DNA from: Limnanthes douglasii subsp. nivea
Taxonomy: Eukaryota > Streptophyta > Magnoliopsida > Brassicales > Limnanthaceae
Assembly (NCBI GenBank): GCA_036936605.1
Contig: JAUPFV010000002.1
Location: forward strand, 317,146,893 to 317,210,892
Length of the DNA: 64,000 nt
Reading direction: 5' to 3'
Part shown: in pieces, positions 54,751 through 64,000 of the stretch
Layout: each line of letters begins with the position of its first letter
Position numbering within the stretch: the stretch's first letter is position 1
Notes under the pieces: model-generated
Seen by the model: the letters and a program-made list of their open reading frames with translations, nothing else
What the model was told of the DNA's origin: nothing
Database searches by the model: none
Made by a program: the position numbers and the translations under genes

Positions 54751-57359
54751 TAGGTCATCCATTTCAATTATATATTATTTTTAGACAGAAAAACACACCT
54801 TTCAATCTTTAATCTTGTAACTAGATATCCGAAGATCAATTAATATTTTATTCTTCGTCATGATTAGCAGTAATACAATTTCTTTATGTATATATAATTT
54901 TTTTACGAATGAATTTAGGTTTTTATTTTTATTTATTCTTTATATAATTTATAGTATTATTATAAAACGCAATGACTTCAATTACATGTGGTTCAATTGA
55001 TTGATGTTAAATTTTGGTTGAGACCGATAGGCAAACTCTGTTTCTGAACTATAATAATACCACTAGATTAAATGAGTAGTGCGCTACAACCATAACCAAA
55101 TGGAGTCTGAACTAGTTTCTTAGACTGCATGACCCAATTCTATGAGGTATATGACTAGAGATATAACCAGCCATACAAGAATGTTAGTTATTGGTGATTG
55201 AATGATAAAGACAACACTCTGAAAGAGAACACGGCTTTGAAAAAATATATATAGATTTAATTTTTTTAAATTCGTAATAGTTTGTGTATGCATGTTCAAT
55301 GTGCCTATATTTTTTTTAACATTAATATATCTCAAATTTATAAAATCGTTTATTTTATTTTTATTTGCAAAAAAAAATCGATCAATACTTTATGTTAATC
55401 AATATAAATTAATATAGATATAGAAGTAGAAATATATAAAACCTCTTAGGTTACCTATCTAAGTCTTAAAATACTCATAAAACTACTATAACAACATTAT
55501 TGTATTAAAAAAATGCATATACTTAGCCTTCACGTATATGTTTCTTTTGTCGGTAAATATAGTGTATATGAACAAGTACAACATATACACTCACGTCGGG
55601 TAGGTCACATCATCGGTAAGCTTGGGGTTGATATCGTGGTATTTAAGGTTTTCGAATGTCATGTAAAGATAATTCAAACTGATTACAATATCTTAGCATT
55701 TTTTAATCTCCTTGTATATTTTTTTGTAAGCTAGACCCAACAGATTATTAACCAGAAAATAAAGCTCCACCTAGGGGAACACATAATCTAACATGTTGAT
55801 CATTTCATAAAACTATATATGAAATATATTGATCTCTCAATGCCACCTCTTTATCCATACCTCGGTAATGGGAGTGTTTACACTAAAATTAGCTAAATGT
55901 TTGATAAATCTCCCAAATTGCATTGTATCGAAGCATTCTCGTATTCGCTTATGATTTACAAGATTCCACGATCTCAAGCCGGTATAATGAACGTGTAATA
56001 ATATGTTTCTTTTTTACTACATAAATAAAATAAAAATTACATATGTTTAAATATTTAAGTTTAACATATATGATGATGTATTTCACAAGTGTAATATATT
56101 ATGTCTTATAAACGTATACTTTAACTTTAGTATTACATCATCTTTCTATATTTGGTTGACCACGTACATAGAAATAACTATGGTATACGATTTTGATATA
56201 TATATTTTTATCTTTAGTTGTTCCAGTGACTGGTTCAAGAGACGGAGCCTTTGTATCTTCGAGTGGCACAAACAATGATTCCATGGCCTGATCATGATTT
56301 ATGTAATCTATCGGTTCCAGCTTTGCAAAAGTACTAAGTTTCTCTGGGATCAAGTTTCTTCACTTGACTCGTCTAGTATGCGATTTATCCACTCGGTCCA
56401 TAATTTGGAAAAAAAAATATTGATATAACAAACTTAGCTCCAAAACACACAAAGGGTTAGTAAAAATCATTTATTTGTTATCCTATCACAAGTCTGTGTA
56501 AAGCTTTTGCAACCTATACATTATAATTCGTACACTATTAATGCATGATTTCATATATGTTTTAAACGTGGGTTCATAATTGCTTTCATAGACTATATTT
56601 TTAACTAGAATAGGTTAGAGAATGATAGAAATAAACATATAAAAAATTAATATCTCAACAAACGTTTCATAAATTCACACAAAAACAACAAATAGATCAA
56701 GAAAAAATTGAATAAATCAATGGTTAAAATGACCCGAAATATTTCGCTAGGGCTTGACAACATAATGAGTTTTATTTTCCAAGTATGTAACGAAATAAAA
56801 CTGAAATTTTCCATACAAGTTTTATGAAATTTTCTATGAAATTTTCCAAGAATAAATCAATTTTTTATATCATTTTCCATAACATGGTAAAATATGTTAA
56901 AATACGTCTATGAATTTGCGAGGATCTAACGAATTTATAGGGAACATATGAAACATAGTATACCTCAATTGGGAAATTGCCTCATCCTCTTCTTATCCTC
57001 AAATCAGTCCTTCAACAAAAACCACTAATCGTACATTAAAGATCGTTAATCCTTTAACGAAGACCGCTCGTCCCTCTCGACAATTTTACTCTCAAAGGAA
57101 CACTCATAAACTGCGCTTTATACTAATGGGTCAATCAGACTCTAAATCATATTCTAAAGATGTCTGTCAAAATAGACTGATCTCCCCAATCACTAATCTT
57201 CAAACATTAAAGTGGTTCTGATTAGCCTCTTTGGACCATAATAGTCCCCCAAAGTAATTTGTAGGATTTGGAGGGGTAGTTTTTGTATAAGTCCAAGCAA
57301 TTCCTTCTACTCAATTGACAATCTCTAAGTAACTTGCTGAGGTTTCAGAGTAGAATTTT
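54751..57359. other. AT-rich intergenic DNA
   Basis: No recognisable gene. A 71-codon minus-strand reading at 56138-56353 (AKLEPIDYINHDQAMESLFVPLED) has non-random composition but I know no family for it. Confidence 0.4.
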
Positions 57360-59880
57360 GTCTATAGGGTACCGATGCATTTGGTTGATGATCCCGATGT
57401 TGAATATGTAAATCAAGATAAGGTTGATACATATATGAGGGTTGATACTGAGGAGGATGTCGAAATCCACAAAAAAGGTAAATATGTAGTTGTCGGGCCA
57501 AACAACCCAAAGAAAACCAAAACCGACGAAGTGCTTCCTTTATAGATATTCGAGATGGTGAGGAGTAATCTTTGCCGCATCGACACTCAATATCTAATTT
57601 CCTTATATAATAGAAAATATAATTATTACTTCAAGGGGGGCGTTCCGAACTTGAGGGTGCATTGGAGGATCCCTGAATCTATTAAAAAAATGCCTTATTG
57701 AGGTGGGAAAGACACCGCTTTCTGTGAAAAACGGGAACTGGTAGTGTATCTGGACATTCTAAATTGGGTTACTTGGTTCCTATTGGATCCTACTATAACT
57801 CAATACTTCGAAATAGTGAGACTTTACACTAGCCAAGCCATCTTAAATACTTGGTTTACTTTGATTCCCAACATCATGGTTTCCCATATCTCAAGAACTT
57901 TGCTTCTTATGAAAGACTTTTCATTGATTACTTTTTTGTCAAGGAATCCCACATTCCCTTATACTTTATCATTCTCGGGAATAAGTATAAAGTGGTGAAT
58001 GACCTTCTCAACGCGGAGAAAACTTGGAAACAACAGTTTTTCTTTATTAGTGGGGACTGGAAAACTGGTAAGCCTCACTCAAAGAAGAATAATCTAATGA
58101 GTATATTGAGGAGATGTAAGAGCACATATAAACCTACCTCTTCGTCTATTTGTGATTTATTGTTCATTACCTCATGTGTATTTAAAGTCTGACTTAGATA
58201 TTTCTTGCAATAATCTATAAATCCTAGCATCAATACCTCAAGCCAAGACATTTAGATATTATGAAAAAGACATTCCGTGTGTTAAGAAAATGAGCAAAGG
58301 AAAATTGGTTGAACGAATTCCATAAATGTTTCACTTCACTGAATTTGGTCATGGGTCATTTACGTGTTTGTTCGAATGTGCCATATCTGTAGACTAGTTG
58401 ATGGTCCCCCTTTGGCGCATTTACCAAGATAAAACGACTAAGATCTTTTGATTTTCAAGTTTCCCTTCTGAATAGGAAGAAGGTTCTCAATCATAGGGTC
58501 AAGTAATAAGCTGTTGATGATACAACCAAGAAAAAACCTATAAAAATGCTCAAGAAGTGGAAGGGGCCTTCGAGGCTGGTTTGAAGATGGTTTGAGCTTG
58601 ATGGGCCAGCGACAAATAAGAGAGGTATAAAATCCCAAGTCTTGAAAAAGAAGAAAGCAACACGCGTATCAGAAACTCTAAAGGGTAAAGGTAAAAATGG
58701 TCGAAAGAGAAAACCTTTGGTTCAAAGTACAATCGATGCTGGAAACTAATTTATCTATGTTGCGGACCAGACCATCCACCTCCCCCCTTTATTCAAGAAA
58801 TATGATACTCATGGTCAAGAAGAGCAGATTCCAGTCCCCTCGAAGAGGGATCATGTCATTATTATTCAAGTCTCGAGCTCTCTGTACAAAAAACAACCAG
58901 ATTTCAACGTCCATGGTCCCTTAGAGGATATACGATTGGACTTAGACGTACAAAATCCTCTATGAGAATATTTGTCATTAAAATATTCGAGTGAGAATCA
59001 ATACGCACTACCAATCCAGAACACGAACAATCAACCAACAGATCTTTCAAACAAAGGTCCACAAGGACAATCCGATTCGGATGACTTTATGCCCTCCGAG
59101 TTGTTCAAGATCCTATATACAGACTTTCATGCTCTCTATATTCACCACCTTCTAGCTCTCATTTCTTTACTTGAAAGGAAGGAAAATAGAGTGAGAGAAT
59201 AGTTTTCTAAAGCGAATGATCTGTTTTCATACCTTTAAAAGGATAACATAGACTTGGAACTACAATGTAACAAGATTCGACAACCGTCCTTGAACCAAAA
59301 GTCTATCTCTATTAGAGCTAAAAAATAGGCTCGCTCCGCCTGTAAGAGAATTTTACTATCTAAAAGTGTCTCACCATGAATATCTTGCTAAGTGTAGCTC
59401 GTGATTACTGGAAAAGGAGACGAAGTACAATATTCATGCAGACATTTTCTGGAAAAAATTGAAGAGCTACATGTAGCCACCAAAAGAGCCAAAGAAAAAA
59501 GGGATAGAGCCATTCAAGAGCTTGTTGCATTCAAAACTAAGTCCAAATAACACAAGGAGGTTGCGTTTGTTGATCTCAAGGTGCAAGACAAAAAAGACGA
59601 GGCGGCTACGCTCGACACTTACGCCCAAGAGTGCCTTGACACATTGTATGATCATGAAGCTAGAGTCAACTCTATGTTGATTATCAGTTTACATGAGAAG
59701 TTTCCAAATTTAAACTTTGGCTTGCACTAGAAGTTGGTTACGAATGAGGGTCGCATTTCAAAGATTTTGCTAGAAGAGGATGAGAATGCTTTAAACAATG
59801 ACGCTGAAAGTGATAATATGAATGTAACCGAGAAATCTGAAGAGGACCACCCTGAAGAGAGTAACGAAGGAACAACATGA
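57360..59880 (+). pseudogene. Tat accessory gene, copy 4 (decayed)
   Basis: Same order as in copies 2 and 3. 57620-58070: FKGGVPNLRVHWRIPESIK, LNWVTWFLLDPTITQYFEIVRLYTSQ-ILNTWFTL, then FFVKESHIPLYF, YKVVNDLLNAEKTWKQQFFFISGDWKTG, aligning with the PF04195-like domain. A GTAAGA near 58116 stands where the intron donor should be. The coiled-coil tail at 59460-59730 (ELVAFKTKS, ECLDTLYDHEARVNSM, LHEKFPNLNFGL) and an acidic C-terminus ending at TGA 59878-59880 are also recognisable. Stops and shifts fill the middle. Confidence 0.75.
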
Positions 59881-59949
59881 TTTGTATTATGTATTTTTTG
59901 TTTTCCACTTTGAAGTTTATGTACGTCTAAGGTATTTTGTGCTTGAAAT

Positions 59950-60328
59950 TGATGAGTCCGGAAAAATCCACCATTACTTACTGAGATGTCCGGACAAGGG
60001 AAATTCGGAAAAATATTGCCAACTGAACTATCCAGACAAGACAAAAGTATAAAATAACTAAACACTTTTTGACTAAGCTAGGTGCTAATCAGCTTATTAA
60101 GTAAATGTGTCCTTAAACTCGACCAGATTTCATAATTACCCGAAATCCCATGGGTCCATAATTAAGGGTATAAATATCACAACTACTTTCATTAATGAGG
60201 GTAATGAACATTTAATACAACCAGACATCTCAAATCTCCCACTACTAAACACCAAAACATTTAATACTTTCCAAAAATTTCCAAAATACTTGACAAAATT
60301 ACCCTCAACTCAAAATAAACCTCAACTA
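59950..60328 (+). repeat. Tat LTR in copy 4 spacer (about 379 bp)
   Basis: TGATGAGTCCGG start, CTCAACTA end (CA lost). U3 has GTCCGGACAAGG and ATTCGGAA; GGGTATAAATATC promoter core near 60168. Orientation is opposite to the element it lies in, and no PBS follows, so it is probably a solo LTR; flanks GAAAT and ACTTT do not match. Confidence 0.8.
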
Positions 60329-60979
60329 ACTTTTATATATGCCATTTTCCTTTTTTTCTTTAAATTTACTCTTTGGATTTTTCTTGATTGAAGATGATCA
60401 ATCCCTAATAAAAAAAATCCATGGCCCTTGATATAGTTATATATTAAAATTTCAGTATCGACCACTTAATATTGGAACCTTTTAAGAATAAATGATCCGA
60501 TCGGAAAAATCCAAAACTCGGGGAAAACAAAATTGTAAATTTTACCCGATGTTAGAGCCTTTTAAAAACAAGTTATTCTGTCAGAAGTCCCACGACTTGG
60601 ACAATGTAAAAGGTACTAAAAATGCTAGTATGAAAGTCCAAAACTGAGTAATTATAAAAGGTAAATTATTTTATTTACATAGCCGGTTATGTAGGTACTT
60701 TGTTAAAAATTTCCTACGCCACCAGGGTAGGAAAAAGTATACCACCAGACATTATACAGATTAAAAATGTTGTACACTTTTACGTATTTATTTTATAAAT
60801 GCGCTCTAAGTGTAATTTCAGATGCTCAATATTCAAAAGGTGTCAAATTGGTATTCCGTCATGATCTTCCAATCGATAAGTTCTTGGTTTTACTAAGTAA
60901 GGTTCTTCCAAGTTTGGTCCTAACTTTCTTAGCATCTTATATTTGGTGTGTGAGAATACCTTTCTAAGGACTTTATCCC
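60329..60979. other. spacer and flank
   Basis: Contains the CGCCACCAGGGTAGG block at 60716-60730 shared with copy 3. The plus-strand open reading at 60767-60967 is not recognised; it lies opposite the expected 3' end of pol. Confidence 0.4.
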
Positions 60980-61690
60980 CCTCTTCCAATTCCATTTGTC
61001 AAACTTTATAAGCATATCTATTGCATATTACGTTTGATAGTGAAGTGCTATAAAATGTGCATGTACCTAGTTTCTCTTCGATTAAATTGAGTTTGATCCT
61101 TCTACCTTCATCGTTTTTTTATTCAGAATAATTTGCAACCCTGAAAGACGGGAGTATGGTTTCAACAAGGATAATTACATCCATTCATAAATTAGAGAAA
61201 ATTGTGAATCTTGGGTTGAGGTTTTAGAGGTTCGAGGCGTTGTCCGGTCGACCTATAACACTTATTGAAGATAATTAGACCATTTTCCAGCACCCCTTCT
61301 AATTTTTTTTACAAACCGTCAAATATAGTTATATTTGATACTTCAACATGCTCATTGGCTTGAGGGTGTAAAGTCGCCGAAAAGTACTGACGAATTCTTT
61401 TGGAGGAGCAAAATACCTTCATATTTTTGTTGTCAAGTTGTGGACCATTATCTGTAGTGATCTTCCTCGACTCTCTATTTCTACAACATATATTGAATGA
61501 GATAAATTTTATGACACATTTGCTTTAGTATGGGAACATGGTTTAGCTTCCACCCATTTAAAAAGTAATCAACCGCCACTATGATAGTCTATCTCCCCTC
61601 GAGAGACATTAGTAAAGGTCCAACCAAGTCTATCCCTCATCGATCAAATGACAATGCTTTAGAAATATTTTTAAGGGGTACTATTTTAAG
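60980..61690 (-). pseudogene. integrase remnant of copy 4
   Basis: Minus-strand reading around 61430-61650 gives TWLDLYLMSLEGR and DYFLNGWK, then TDNGPQLD-like bases (61436-61460), in the spacing of the DLVGP, IDYFSKW and TTDNGQQFD blocks of copy 2. Upstream zinc domain and downstream GPY motif were not readable. Several stops. Confidence 0.55.
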
Positions 61691-61769
61691 CTCATACACC
61701 AGTAATCACTTCCAAAAATATCCGAAAAGAAAAGCGGTATAAGGATATCTCATAGGTCACATATATATT

Positions 61770-64000
<2,231 letters not shown>

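Larger units (their letters stand above)
57360..61700 (-). mobile_element. old Tat copy 4 (accessory gene, spacer and integrase), minus strand
   Basis: The plus-strand accessory gene remnant (57360-59880), the spacer with the conserved CCACCAGGGTAGG block (60717-60730) and minus-strand integrase pieces (60980-61690) are in the same relative order as in copy 2 read backwards. A plus-oriented Tat LTR (59950-60328) lies in the spacer. Much more diverged than copies 1-3. Confidence 0.7.

Noticed and set aside
56138..56353. Minus-strand 71-codon frame
   Set aside because: Composition looks protein-like but no family is recognised and no support from context exists, so no gene was called.
59945..60333. 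TSD for the LTR in copy 4
   Set aside because: GAAAT and ACTTT do not match, so insertion cannot be proven.

Overview
This is a 64 kb piece of a plant nuclear genome, most likely a eudicot with AT-rich intergenic DNA. I see no convincing host gene. The evidence is an almost pure landscape of plant-type mobile DNA: Tat-lineage Ty3/gypsy elements with a second, archaeal-type RNase H, decayed Ty1/copia elements, a TRIM, a solo LTR, MULE transposase remnants, an L1-type LINE, a tRNA-derived SINE, and AT, AAT and AG microsatellites. The species cannot be named from the sequence.

Layout. 1-4099: minus-strand Tat element (copy 1), cut by the window edge, with an open RT/RNH/aRNH frame. 4100-10360: older decayed plus-strand Tat-like element. 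11850-13049: minus-strand copia gag/PR remnant. 13775-14547: complete TRIM with target-site duplications (TSDs). 15600-20330: plus-strand copia remnant split by a MULE (16739-18812). 22803-23450: solo LTR with TSD. 25680-26110: FAR1/MULE transposase remnant. 27104-33430: rearranged Tat derivative with two LTRs in inverted orientation (copy 3). 33607-44082: complete Tat element, 10.5 kb, 5-bp TSD CCTTA (copy 2). 44216-46390: LINE. 46668-50000: MULE-like repeats, SINE and an inverted minisatellite pair. 50390-54390: 1.17-kb tandem LTR-like repeat and a gene related to the Tat antisense gene. 57360-61700: old minus-strand Tat copy (copy 4). The rest is AT-rich DNA in which I recognise nothing.

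The most interesting object is the Tat family shared by copies 1-4. The sense strand encodes Gag, protease, RT, a first RNase H lacking its usual first Asp, a second (archaeal-type) RNase H and integrase. Copies 1 and 2 share one in-frame TAG between protease and RT, in a context close to the tobamovirus-type readthrough signal (CAA TAG CAR TTT). On the opposite strand, between pol and the 3' LTR, lies a 957-codon accessory gene (a PF04195-like domain plus a coiled coil). It has a G-box, a TATA box about 100 bp before its ATG, and a phase-1 GT-AG intron, all conserved in copies 2 and 3. The convergent ends of pol and this gene enclose paired CCTTGG...CCAAGG palindromes. Copy 2 is young by LTR comparison (about 10 substitutions in 408 bp) but inactive: most of its nonsense changes fit C-to-T or G-to-A decay, and the third integrase catalytic residue reads Lys instead of Glu.
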